From the NCBI GenBank assembly GCA_001819145.1, contig MHLV01000023.1, positions 1 to 17,211 on the forward strand: a stretch of 17,211 bases of DNA. The letters are read 5' to 3'. Below the pieces are notes generated by a model. The model ran no database searches. It saw nothing but the letters and a program-made list of their open reading frames with translations, and was not told the origin of the DNA. Position 1 is the stretch's first letter. Each line of letters opens with the position of its first letter. Origin of the DNA: Candidatus Nealsonbacteria bacterium RBG_13_36_15 (lineage in GTDB: Bacteria > Patescibacteriota > Minisyncoccia > Minisyncoccales > RBG-13-36-15). The translations under genes and the position numbers were made by a program. This document shows positions 8,171 to 14,631 of this stretch, one piece after another.

Positions 8171-9207
8171 AAACTTTAAAAGACTTTGATTTTGCGAATA
8201 AAAGAATTTTAGTCAGATGCGATTTCAACGTTCCCTTGGGCGAAGAAGGGAACATTTTAGATGATTTTAAAATTAGCCAAAGCATTCCTACCCTTTTGTA
8301 TTTAATTGAAAAAAGAGCGAAACTAATCTTGATAAGCCATTTGGGAAGACCCGATGGCAAGGTGGTGGAAGATTTACGTTTAAGCCCCGTAGGCGAGAAA
8401 CTATCAGGGCTATTATCCTTACCGGTGAGAAAATTAGGAGATTGCGTTGGAAACTTAATAGAAGCTGAAATAAAAGAGATGCAGCCAGGAGAGGTAATTC
8501 TATTAGAGAATGTTCAGTTTAATCCCGGAGAGAAGGAGAACAATTTAAAATTCGCAAAAATATTGGCAGGTTATGCCGATATTTTTATAATGGAGGCTTT
8601 TGGACAAGCCCACAGAAACTACGCTTCGATTGCCAGCATTCCAAAATATATTCCATCCGGAGCCGGTATTCTTTTGGAAAAAGAGATTAATAATTTGAGC
8701 AAGGTGTTGGATAATTCCGAAAAGCCGCTAATAGCTATTATCGGTGGGAAAAAAGTAGAGACAAAACTAAAATTAATTGATAAAATTTCAGAGAATGCTG
8801 ACTTTGTAATTATTGGCGGATTATTACAGAAAGAATTAAAAGAAAAAAATATAAAATTAAAATATCCTAAAAAAATTATTGGGCCAGTTGATGAAACAGG
8901 TAGAGGATTGGATATTGGGCCCAAAAGTATAAAACTTTTTAAAGAAAAAATATCTTTGGCAAAAACCATTTTCTGGAACGGTCCCCTTGGAAAAATTGAA
9001 GAAGAAGAATTTTCCAGAGGAACTGCAGAAATTGCCAAAGCTATTATTCAGAACCAGGCATTTTCTGTTGCCGGCGGGGGAGAGACAATTGAATTTATCA
9101 GAAGGATTAATTTAACTGACAAGTTTAATCATATTTCAACCGGCGGGGGTGCAATGTTAGCTTTCTTGGCTGGAGAAAAGTTGCCCGGAATTAAAGCTTT
9201 AAAGTAG
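8167..9207 (+). CDS. pgk: phosphoglycerate kinase-like protein, shortened and diverged
   Basis: PGK transfers phosphate between 1,3-bisphosphoglycerate and ADP in glycolysis. Recognisable motifs are VRCDFNVP (Asp19, Asn21), SHLGRP (His58, Arg61), AFGQAHR (Arg140), IIGGKKVETK (Lys196, Lys200), WNGPLG, GGGETIEF and HISTGGGA. Two arginines of the basic 3-phosphoglycerate patch are replaced: Lys35 stands where yeast Arg38 is expected, and Gln117 in ENVQF replaces the Arg of ENVRF (yeast Arg121). At 346 residues it is about 40 shorter than E. coli PGK; most of the loss is after IIGGLLQKE in the nucleotide-binding domain. It starts inside the ATPase stop codon, so it is translationally coupled to it. 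It may be a working but diverged PGK or a paralogue with a changed role. Confidence 0.85.
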   Translation: MKTLKDFDFANKRILVRCDFNVPLGEEGNILDDFKISQSIPTLLYLIEKRAKLILISHLGRPDGKVVEDLRLSPVGEKLSGLLSLPVRKLGDCVGNLIEAEIKEMQPGEVILLENVQFNPGEKENNLKFAKILAGYADIFIMEAFGQAHRNYASIASIPKYIPSGAGILLEKEINNLSKVLDNSEKPLIAIIGGKKVETKLKLIDKISENADFVIIGGLLQKELKEKNIKLKYPKKIIGPVDETGRGLDIGPKSIKLFKEKISLAKTIFWNGPLGKIEEEEFSRGTAEIAKAIIQNQAFSVAGGGETIEFIRRINLTDKFNHISTGGGAMLAFLAGEKLPGIKALK

Positions 9208-9343
9208 CCGCTCGGCAACGAAGCCTTAAAGTACCGACTGTCCGAATCCCAGCGAGATTCAGCAGCCTGCGTTCTCGGCGGTTGACTCCTCGTTTCGCTT
9301 GGAGACCATGTTCAACCGTTTCCGAAAGCTACTTTAAAGGCTT
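9195..9343 (-). ncRNA. GC-rich structured element 1 (strand uncertain)
   Basis: The core 9211-9330 is about 55% GC by hand count, against about 30-38% in sampled genes. GCCTTAAAGTA (9223-9233) pairs with TACTTTAAAGGC (9330-9341); the same right arm can also pair with AGCTTTAAAGTAGC (9195-9208), which contains the pgk stop. Inside are CGGTTGA/TCAACCG (9279-9285 with 9312-9318), stacked on CTCC/GGAG (9286-9289 with 9301-9304), and a small GAATC/GATTC hairpin (9244-9248 with 9256-9260). It shares sequence blocks with element 2. I match it to no known RNA family. No good ORF is present. It could be an RNA gene, a 3' end structure of pgk mRNA, or a DNA-level repeat. Confidence 0.4.
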
Positions 9344-9368
9344 GTTGTCTCACTTTAGATAAAAATGA

Positions 9369-9391
9369 AAGAAGGCCATAAAGGCCTTCTT
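9369..9391 (-). terminator. hairpin, probable minus-strand terminator
   Basis: AAGAAGGCC (9369-9377) and GGCCTTCTT (9383-9391) form a perfect 9-bp stem with a 5-base loop. On the minus strand the hairpin is followed within 3 bases by five T residues (complement of 9360-9365). On the plus strand no T-run follows. This suggests that element 2 is transcribed leftwards and ends here. Confidence 0.45.
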
Positions 9392-9526
9392 AGATAAGAG
9401 CTGGAGGCCAGGAAGGAAAATGTGGTGATAACCGACAACGTTCCACCCGAGGCGGTGTAACGAGGAGAATGCGCCCCGATCGGTTGTTTCCTCGGTCCCC
9501 CTGGCCACGAGAGCTATTTTAAGCTT
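9391..9526 (-). ncRNA. GC-rich structured element 2, candidate small RNA
   Basis: The stretch 9401-9510 is 60% GC by hand count. GGCCAGG/CCTGGCC (9406-9412 with 9500-9506) closes a junction holding GTGG/CCAC (9422-9425 with 9443-9446) and CCGAGG/CCTCGG (9447-9452 with 9490-9495). On the minus strand a consensus -35 TTGACA lies at 9545-9550, although the -10 at 17-bp spacing (TAAGCT, 9522-9527) is weak, and a hairpin plus T-run terminates at 9369-9391. This would give an RNA of about 130-150 nt. It resembles none of tmRNA, RNase P, SRP RNA or 6S RNA well enough to name. Strand and function are inference. Confidence 0.45.
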
Positions 9527-9551
9527 ATTTTTTAACAAAAATTTTGTCAAG

Positions 9552-10712
9552 ATGAAAATTGAAATTAAAAACTTAAAAAAAGCTGCTAATAGAATTCAAA
9601 GAGCAGTTAAAAATAAAGAGAAAATAATTTTATATGGCGATGCTGATTTAGACGGAATCAGTTCAGTTATTATTTTAAAAGAAACAATCAAAAGCTTAGG
9701 AGCGGAAATTGAGAATATCTATTTTCCTAATAGAGAAAAAGAAGGGTATGGACTCAATGAAAAAGCCTTAAGTTTTTTGTCAAAATCAGCCCCAGCTCTT
9801 TTTATTGTTTTAGATTGTGGAATAAGTAACTTTGAAGAGATGAAATTAGCTAAAAAAATGGGATTTGAAGTTGTAATTATTGATCATCATGAAATATTGG
9901 AGAAATTACCCCAGGCTTCAATTATTATTGATCCCAAGCAAAGAGATGATAAATATCCCTTTAAGCAGTTCGCCACAGCAGGTCTTGTTTTTAAGCTTTC
10001 CCAATTACTTTTGGAAGAAAAAAATAATCAAAGTTTAATAAAAAATTTCTCAGAATTGGCAGCTTTGGCCACCATCGCTGATATGATGCCGGAAGTTGAA
10101 GAAAATAAAAAAATTATTGATGAAGGGTTAAGATTACTGGAATCTACCTGGCGGCCCGGCTTAAAAGTTTTCTTTGAAATGGAATTATTTAAAGATTATA
10201 AATCAACCAGAGAAATTGCCCAAAAAATTATTTCTGCCCTTAATGCTGGAGAACATCAAAATTATCTTCACGAATCTTATCTTCTTCTAACAACTTCTTT
10301 TCAAGGAGAAGCTAAAAATTTGGCTAAAAATCTTCTTGAAAAGGCTTATCAGAAACAAGCTCAGGTCAGAGAAATTACAGAGGAAATAAAAGGAAGATCT
10401 TCCCAAAAATTAAAAGAAAATATTATATTTGAGGGGGATTCTTCCTGGCCCTTTCTGTTAGTAGGCCCCATAGCTTCAAAAGTTTATGCTTATTTTCAAA
10501 AACCAACCTTCATTTTTAAAAATAATGGAAAGGAAAGCTTGGGAGCCGTAAGAACGCCAAAAGATATAAATGGAGTGTCAGCTTTAATTGGATGCCAAAA
10601 ATTTTTAAAAACTTTTGGCGGTCATCCTCAGGCAGCGGGTTTCAGATTAGAAAATACAAACTTAGAAAATTTTAAAAAATGCCTTACTAAATATTTTGAG
10701 GAAAAAACATGA
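9552..10712 (+). CDS. short DHH/DHHA1 phosphoesterase, RecJ-like
   Basis: The protein belongs to the DHH family, which includes the single-strand DNA exonuclease RecJ and NrnA/GdpP-type enzymes that cut short oligonucleotides or cyclic dinucleotides. Motifs are YGDADLDGISS (Asp30, Asp32, Asp34), VLDCGISN (Asp88), the namesake DHH (111-113), and ATIADMMP (Asp177), all manganese ligands. The C-terminal DHHA1 signature GGHPQAAGF starts at Gly356. At 386 residues it is much shorter than classic RecJ (about 570) and seems to lack the C-terminal OB-fold. The ADMMP motif and GGH spacing are RecJ-like rather than NrnA-like, but the substrate is uncertain. It ends in an ATGA overlap with the GH15 gene, so the two are translationally coupled despite no obvious shared pathway. 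Confidence 0.85.
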   Translation: MKIEIKNLKKAANRIQRAVKNKEKIILYGDADLDGISSVIILKETIKSLGAEIENIYFPNREKEGYGLNEKALSFLSKSAPALFIVLDCGISNFEEMKLAKKMGFEVVIIDHHEILEKLPQASIIIDPKQRDDKYPFKQFATAGLVFKLSQLLLEEKNNQSLIKNFSELAALATIADMMPEVEENKKIIDEGLRLLESTWRPGLKVFFEMELFKDYKSTREIAQKIISALNAGEHQNYLHESYLLLTTSFQGEAKNLAKNLLEKAYQKQAQVREITEEIKGRSSQKLKENIIFEGDSSWPFLLVGPIASKVYAYFQKPTFIFKNNGKESLGAVRTPKDINGVSALIGCQKFLKTFGGHPQAAGFRLENTNLENFKKCLTKYFEEKT

Positions 10713-12538
10713 AATCGTATTACGGTATCATAGGAAACGGAGAGACTTGTGCCCTAATTTCTCCCGTTGGGAGCATTGATTGGTTTTGCTTGCCAGCTTT
10801 TGATGGTAATATGGTTTTTTATAAAGCTTTACATCCGACATTAGGCGAATCTCTGCGTATAGAGATATTAGACGGCGAGGAAAAGATCTTGCCAAAAGAA
10901 TTTAACCAAAAATATGTCAAGAATACTAATATTTTAGTTACGGAGATGGAATACAAACCCATAAAAGTTAAGATTACAGATTTTATGCCTTGGAAAGGAA
11001 TTTCAGAGACTATTCAGGAGAAAAGATATATATTCCGAATTGTAGAGTTATATAATAAGACGGGCAAAAGAAAGAATATTAGAATAAGCTTAGCTACAGA
11101 AAAAAGAGGGGAAATAAAAGAGAGAAGTTATATTGATGGGAATGATTTTACTCTAGGCATTAACATTGAAAAAAGTCTTATTGAATTGAAGCCAAAAAAA
11201 AGCAGGGAAACTTTTATTGCCTTAGCCTATGGCGAAAATAGATCAAAGGCAGAATATCTGATGGGTAGACTTAAAAGAATGAATATAAAAAATGAGCTGG
11301 AAAAAACTGAAAGCTTTTGGAAAAACTGGTTGGCAAGGGGAAAAGAAATATCATTTGATAATAAAGAATACGAGAATATGTACAATCGTTCTCTTTTAGT
11401 TTGCAAGCTTTTAACATATCCCAAGACCGGCGCTTTTTTAGCGGCTCCCACGGCTTCTTTTCCGGCTTCTCCCAGCACAACTGAGAACTGGGATTATAGA
11501 TTTTGTTGGTTGCGAGACAGTTATTTCGTGTCCCGCGCCTTCTTAAAAACTGGCCACTATGAAGAGGTTAGAGATCTATTAGAATTTTTATACTCTAATC
11601 AAAAATCTGACGGCAACTGGCAACCCTTATATACGATAGACGGGAAAGAACTCAAAGATGAACTTGAGATTATTATCGGAGAGGAAATTATAAGAATAGG
11701 CAATGCAGCTAAAAATCAACTCCAGTTAGATAACGGAGGCAGTGTTTTATATATGACATATCTTTACTATCTTTTCACTAAAGATAAGCGTTTTTTAAAC
11801 GAATATTGGAGAAAAATTTCTAAAGCTGCTGACTGGATTGTAAAAAATCGGCATAGGCCAGAAAATGGGTTATGGGAATTAAGGGAAAGAGAGCACAAAA
11901 AGAGGGCCCAATGGGTTTATGGAAAGGTAATATGCTATGTAGGATTAGAGTCTGCTTTAAAGATTAGAGAAATCCTAAAAAAGAGACTAAGGCCAAGATG
12001 GGAAAAGGTCAGAGACTCCTTAAAGAGAGAAATTTTAAAAGAGGGATGGTCAACCCAAAGAAAAGCTTTTTTGCAGCTTTATGAAAAAGATGCTCAGGCA
12101 GATATTTCCGTTTTGGCTATTGAAGATTATGGGCTTTTGGGTCCTAACCATCCTCAAATTCACAAAACAGTAGAGCTAATTGAAGAAAAATTAGTTACAA
12201 AGGGATTCGGAGTAAAAAGATTTGAAGACGCGAGCCTGCCATTTTATCTACCGACCCTTTGGTTAGCTTCCCATTATATAAGATCTGGAAACATAGACAA
12301 AGCCAAACAATATATAGATGTCTGTTTAAAATCTAGTACAGATTTGTACTTGTGTGCTGAACATTTCGACCCTTTAAAGGGCGAGCAGCACGGCAATTTT
12401 CCTCAAGCTTTTAATCATTCAATGTTTGCCGAAGTGCTTTTAAGCTTGAAAGAAAGAAGGCATGCTCTTCAGTTTTTAAATATCTTTAATCTTCCTTTCA
12501 AAATATTCTTAAATTTTTTTGATAGGTTAAAATCCTAA
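10709..12538 (+). CDS. GH15 family glycosidase (glucoamylase/trehalase type)
   Basis: GH15 enzymes remove glucose from alpha-linked oligosaccharides, or split trehalose, with inversion. The N-terminal domain begins YYGIIGNGETCALISPVGSIDWFCLP, the usual trehalase-like N-terminus. The catalytic (alpha/alpha)6 domain shows NWDYRFCWLRDSYF, the substrate-binding QPLYTIDG, RIGNAAKNQLQLD and GLWELR with the likely acid Glu390. The likely base Glu551 lies in AEHFDPLKGEQHGNFPQAFNHS. Length (609) is normal for bacterial members. There is no signal peptide, so it acts in the cytoplasm, perhaps on glycogen-like or trehalose stores. Glucoamylase, isomaltase and trehalase activities cannot be separated from sequence alone. 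The ATG overlaps the TGA of the DHH gene. Confidence 0.9.
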   Translation: MKSYYGIIGNGETCALISPVGSIDWFCLPAFDGNMVFYKALHPTLGESLRIEILDGEEKILPKEFNQKYVKNTNILVTEMEYKPIKVKITDFMPWKGISETIQEKRYIFRIVELYNKTGKRKNIRISLATEKRGEIKERSYIDGNDFTLGINIEKSLIELKPKKSRETFIALAYGENRSKAEYLMGRLKRMNIKNELEKTESFWKNWLARGKEISFDNKEYENMYNRSLLVCKLLTYPKTGAFLAAPTASFPASPSTTENWDYRFCWLRDSYFVSRAFLKTGHYEEVRDLLEFLYSNQKSDGNWQPLYTIDGKELKDELEIIIGEEIIRIGNAAKNQLQLDNGGSVLYMTYLYYLFTKDKRFLNEYWRKISKAADWIVKNRHRPENGLWELREREHKKRAQWVYGKVICYVGLESALKIREILKKRLRPRWEKVRDSLKREILKEGWSTQRKAFLQLYEKDAQADISVLAIEDYGLLGPNHPQIHKTVELIEEKLVTKGFGVKRFEDASLPFYLPTLWLASHYIRSGNIDKAKQYIDVCLKSSTDLYLCAEHFDPLKGEQHGNFPQAFNHSMFAEVLLSLKERRHALQFLNIFNLPFKIFLNFFDRLKS

Positions 12539-12566
12539 AAAAGATTTTATTACCGAGCTAAAAAAT

Positions 12567-13007
12567 ATGAAAAAGATTATTATTTACATTGATGGAGGTT
12601 CTCGAGGAAATCCCGGCCCATCAGCCATTGGAATTTTGTTTTGTAATCAAAAAGGCCAGAAAGTTAAGGAGTATTTTGAACAGATAGGGGAAAAAACAAA
12701 TAATGAGGCAGAATATCAAGCTTGTATTTTTGCTTTGCAGAAATTCAAAGCTCTCTATGGGAAGAAGTTATCTAAAAATACAGAAATTGAGATAAGGTCA
12801 GATTCTGAACTTTTAGTAAAACAATTATCTGGCAAGTATAAAGTTTTAGATGAGAAGATTCAGGCCCTCTTTTTAAAAGCCTGGAATCTAAGGCTTGATT
12901 TTAAAAAAATAAGTTTCAAACTAATTTCAAGAGAAAAAAATCAAGAAGCTGACAGATTAGTTAACGAAGCATTAGACGCTTCAAAGGCGGTTCAGAAATT
13001 ACTTTAA
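12567..13007 (+). CDS. rnhA: ribonuclease HI
   Basis: RNase HI cuts the RNA strand of RNA-DNA hybrids, removing primers and R-loops. The 146-residue protein carries IDGGSRGNPGP (Asp9), TNNEAEY (Glu49), IRSDSELLVKQL (Asp79) and REKNQEADRLVNEAL (Asp129), the complete four-carboxylate metal site. It lacks the basic protrusion helix of the E. coli enzyme and resembles the archaeal/Sulfolobus and B. subtilis YpdQ type. It follows the GH15 gene by 28 bp and is closed by a strong terminator, so it is probably the last gene of the DHH-GH15-RNase H unit. Confidence 0.92.
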   Translation: MKKIIIYIDGGSRGNPGPSAIGILFCNQKGQKVKEYFEQIGEKTNNEAEYQACIFALQKFKALYGKKLSKNTEIEIRSDSELLVKQLSGKYKVLDEKIQALFLKAWNLRLDFKKISFKLISREKNQEADRLVNEALDASKAVQKLL

Positions 13008-13028
13008 ATTAATTCTTAGATTAAAAAG

Positions 13029-13061
13029 GCCTTGGCTTTCTTTAGGTCAAGGCTTTTTTTT
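13029..13061 (+). terminator. rho-independent terminator between convergent genes
   Basis: GCCTTG (13029-13034) pairs with CAAGGC (13048-13053), followed by eight T residues (13054-13061). On the other strand CTTTTT follows the same hairpin, so it can also stop the convergent minus-strand acyltransferase transcript, whose stop codon is only 10 bp away. Confidence 0.85.
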
Positions 13062-13070
13062 GAGACTTCC

Positions 13071-14018
13071 TTACGTTGTATTGGTTTCAGTTGGTTCTAA
13101 ATCACTCCATAATAATCTTAGCCAGCTATAACAGTTTTCTTGGATATGAGGAGCATATACTTCTTCAATCAACCGTCGGGTATTATTTTCAATGTCTTTT
13201 TTCACGTCGCCGGTTTCAATCAGCTCAAACGGTGAACCGATTACTACTTGTGATTTGTTATCATCAGTTAGGGAAGGAAAAACAGGGATGATAACAGCTT
13301 TTTGCTCAAGTGCAAGCTTTATTGCCCCCACTGAAAATCTTGCATTTGCATTGCCAATTTTACAAACCACCCCGCTATTACCATCTTTTCTTGTCACATC
13401 AATTACTAAAACAACTATTCGTCCGTCAGCCAAGTGGCGAGAAGCATTCGAAAGAATTTTTCCCTTCTTTACCGGCTCGAAAATAATATCGCCAAAACGT
13501 AATCTTAATCGCATCATTAATTTAAAAAGCCATTCTGGATTAATAGCTTCCGCTGGAACATAAACACGTATTCCAAAAAGAGGAATTATTCCAATCATTT
13601 CGTCAACTGGTCCGACATGAACCGCTGTGGCGATGATTTTCTCGCCTTCATTATAACGTTTGAGCAGAATTTCAGGATTTTTAACCTCTACTTTTCTCGT
13701 TACTTCCTCCATACTCGTAAATTCGTTGCCTAGCATGGCTGCCCAAGATCGAGCTATTGTTTTTGCCAGTCGCCAGGCGCCTTGATTTATTTCTTTTTCA
13801 TTCAAATCAGGACGAATTAAGGAAATATTTCTTTTAATCCTTTTTGCACCTTTTCTATAAATTACATGGTAGAACAAAAACGCAATCAAAATAACAGAAT
13901 TGAACCGGGTACTGAAAGAACGTTTGCGCAAAAGTAAATAGATAATGCGGACAAATAAAAAAAAAGTTAAAGCCTTAAGTAACCCGAAGAACCAAGAAGG
14001 TAACTTCAAAAGCCTCAT
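13071..14018 (-). CDS. LpxL/HtrB-like lysophospholipid acyltransferase family protein
   Basis: The 315-residue protein fits the lipid A lauroyltransferase (LpxL/HtrB) branch of the LPLAT superfamily. The hydrophobic N-terminus (about 8-30, and 40-53) anchors it in the membrane. The catalytic HX4D is HVGPVD (His134, Asp139). Further family blocks are the ADGRIVVLVIDV strand and the GAIKLALEQKAVIIPVF segment. An ATG at 14018 is chosen over the GTG at 14027 because AGGAGG lies 8 bases before the ATG and overlaps the GTG. CPR bacteria generally lack lipid A, so the acceptor may be another glycolipid, as in actinobacterial PIM acyltransferases; that is inference. It is transcribed against its neighbours and sampled GC is slightly higher (33-42%) than in recJ-like (30%), which could hint at later acquisition. 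Confidence 0.8.
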   Translation of the reverse strand: MRLLKLPSWFFGLLKALTFFLFVRIIYLLLRKRSFSTRFNSVILIAFLFYHVIYRKGAKRIKRNISLIRPDLNEKEINQGAWRLAKTIARSWAAMLGNEFTSMEEVTRKVEVKNPEILLKRYNEGEKIIATAVHVGPVDEMIGIIPLFGIRVYVPAEAINPEWLFKLMMRLRLRFGDIIFEPVKKGKILSNASRHLADGRIVVLVIDVTRKDGNSGVVCKIGNANARFSVGAIKLALEQKAVIIPVFPSLTDDNKSQVVIGSPFELIETGDVKKDIENNTRRLIEEVYAPHIQENCYSWLRLLWSDLEPTETNTT

Positions 14019-14025
14019 GAATTTC

Positions 14026-14032
14026 ACCTCCT
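14026..14032 (-). promoter_or_regulatory. consensus Shine-Dalgarno deciding the acyltransferase start
   Basis: On the minus strand AGGAGGT precedes the ATG at 14018. The spacing from AGGAGG is 8 bases, ideal for that ATG. The in-frame GTG at 14027 shares bases with the site and cannot be served by it. Confidence 0.8.
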
Positions 14033-14064
14033 CTTTTGTTGTTAAAGTACACTACTTATTTTCT

Positions 14065-14093
14065 GTCTTATCATTTTGAAGGTGATCCGTCAA
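14065..14093 (-). promoter_or_regulatory. possible promoter of the acyltransferase
   Basis: On the minus strand TTGACG (14088-14093) is followed after 17 bp by TAAGAC (14065-14070). The -35 is good and the -10 weak. It would give a leader of about 40 nt carrying the Shine-Dalgarno site. Confidence 0.3.
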
Positions 14094-14142
14094 TAAAAAA
14101 ACGCTTAGCTTAAACTATAACAAGGAAATAATTTTATAAAAT

Positions 14143-14529
14143 TTATCTTTCTTCTAATTTCCGTTTCTTTTCTAATATCCTTATGCCTTTTTCATCAAAG
14201 CCGAAGTGATGGGCGATTTCGTGAAAAATAGTATTTTTAAGAATTCCAAAAATTTTATCTTCACTTCTGGCTAATTTTTCAATGGGTTCCTGAAAAATAG
14301 TAATTTTATCTGGTAAAATATTGCCAAATCCTCGGCCGTATTTAGTTTTAGGAATTCCCTGGTACAATCCCAGCAAAAGATTGCCAGCCCTTATCCCGCT
14401 TTTTCTTAATTGCTCTGGCGAAGGGCGTTTTTCAATGGTAATGGCAACATTTTCCATTTTCTCAAAAATTTCTTTTGGTAGATCATTTAAGGCTTTTTCA
14501 ACCGTTTTCTCAAATTCTTCCTCTGTCAT
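14143..14529 (-). CDS. small zincin-like metallopeptidase
   Basis: The 128-residue protein has HEIAHHFGFDE (His103, Glu104, His107, then Gly110 and Asp112), the HEXXHXXGXXD/E zinc site of minimal zincins (the DUF1025/zincin-1 family common in Actinobacteria and CPR). The preceding residues, GIRAGNLLLGLYQGIPKTK and LPDKITIFQEPIE, fit the small beta-sheet of this family. No signal peptide or membrane segment is seen, so it is cytosolic. Physiological substrates are unknown. No Shine-Dalgarno is visible before the ATG. About 120 bp separates it from the acyltransferase on the same strand; co-transcription is possible but the latter seems to have its own promoter. Confidence 0.85.
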   Translation of the reverse strand: MTEEEFEKTVEKALNDLPKEIFEKMENVAITIEKRPSPEQLRKSGIRAGNLLLGLYQGIPKTKYGRGFGNILPDKITIFQEPIEKLARSEDKIFGILKNTIFHEIAHHFGFDEKGIRILEKKRKLEER

Positions 14530-14589
14530 AATAGAAAAATTTAATCATTTTTAAATAGAGTGATTATAGATTATACCACATAACCTCAC

Positions 14590-14618
14590 TTGCTTCTAAT
14601 ATTAAAACATGATACACT
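14590..14618 (+). promoter_or_regulatory. rpsB promoter with very short leader
   Basis: TTGCTT (14590-14595), a 17-bp spacer, and TACACT (14613-14618). Transcription would start near 14625, about 7 bases before the rpsB ATG at 14632, leaving no room for a Shine-Dalgarno site. Confidence 0.6.
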
Positions 14619-14631
14619 TTAAAATCGTCTC

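Noticed and set aside
7893..8360. 155-codon minus-strand ORF opposite the ATPase tail and pgk start
   Set aside because: It is antisense to two well-supported genes; its length is explained by the purine-rich lysine/glutamate codons of the ATPase tail.
8619..9038. 139-codon minus-strand ORF inside pgk
   Set aside because: Antisense shadow of a gene with clear PGK motifs; the translation shows no family features.
9431..9450. T-box riboswitch on the minus strand (GGGTGGAAC matches the T-box core)
   Set aside because: No recognisable Stem I or specifier loop, the rest of the T-box sequence does not match, and no minus-strand gene lies downstream to be regulated.
9195..9526. RNase P RNA, tmRNA, SRP RNA or 6S RNA
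   Set aside because: The RNase P GAGGAAAGUC and ACAGAA motifs, a tmRNA acceptor-like end, the SRP GGAAGCAGCC loop and a 6S-type long bubble helix are all missing on both strands.
9350..9550. 66-codon minus-strand ORF in the pgk-DHH gap
   Set aside because: It runs through the paired stems of element 2 and the hairpin, resembles no protein family and has no ribosome site.
14019..14027. GTG at 14027 as start of the acyltransferase
   Set aside because: It overlaps the AGGAGGT site; the ATG nine bases later is ideally spaced.
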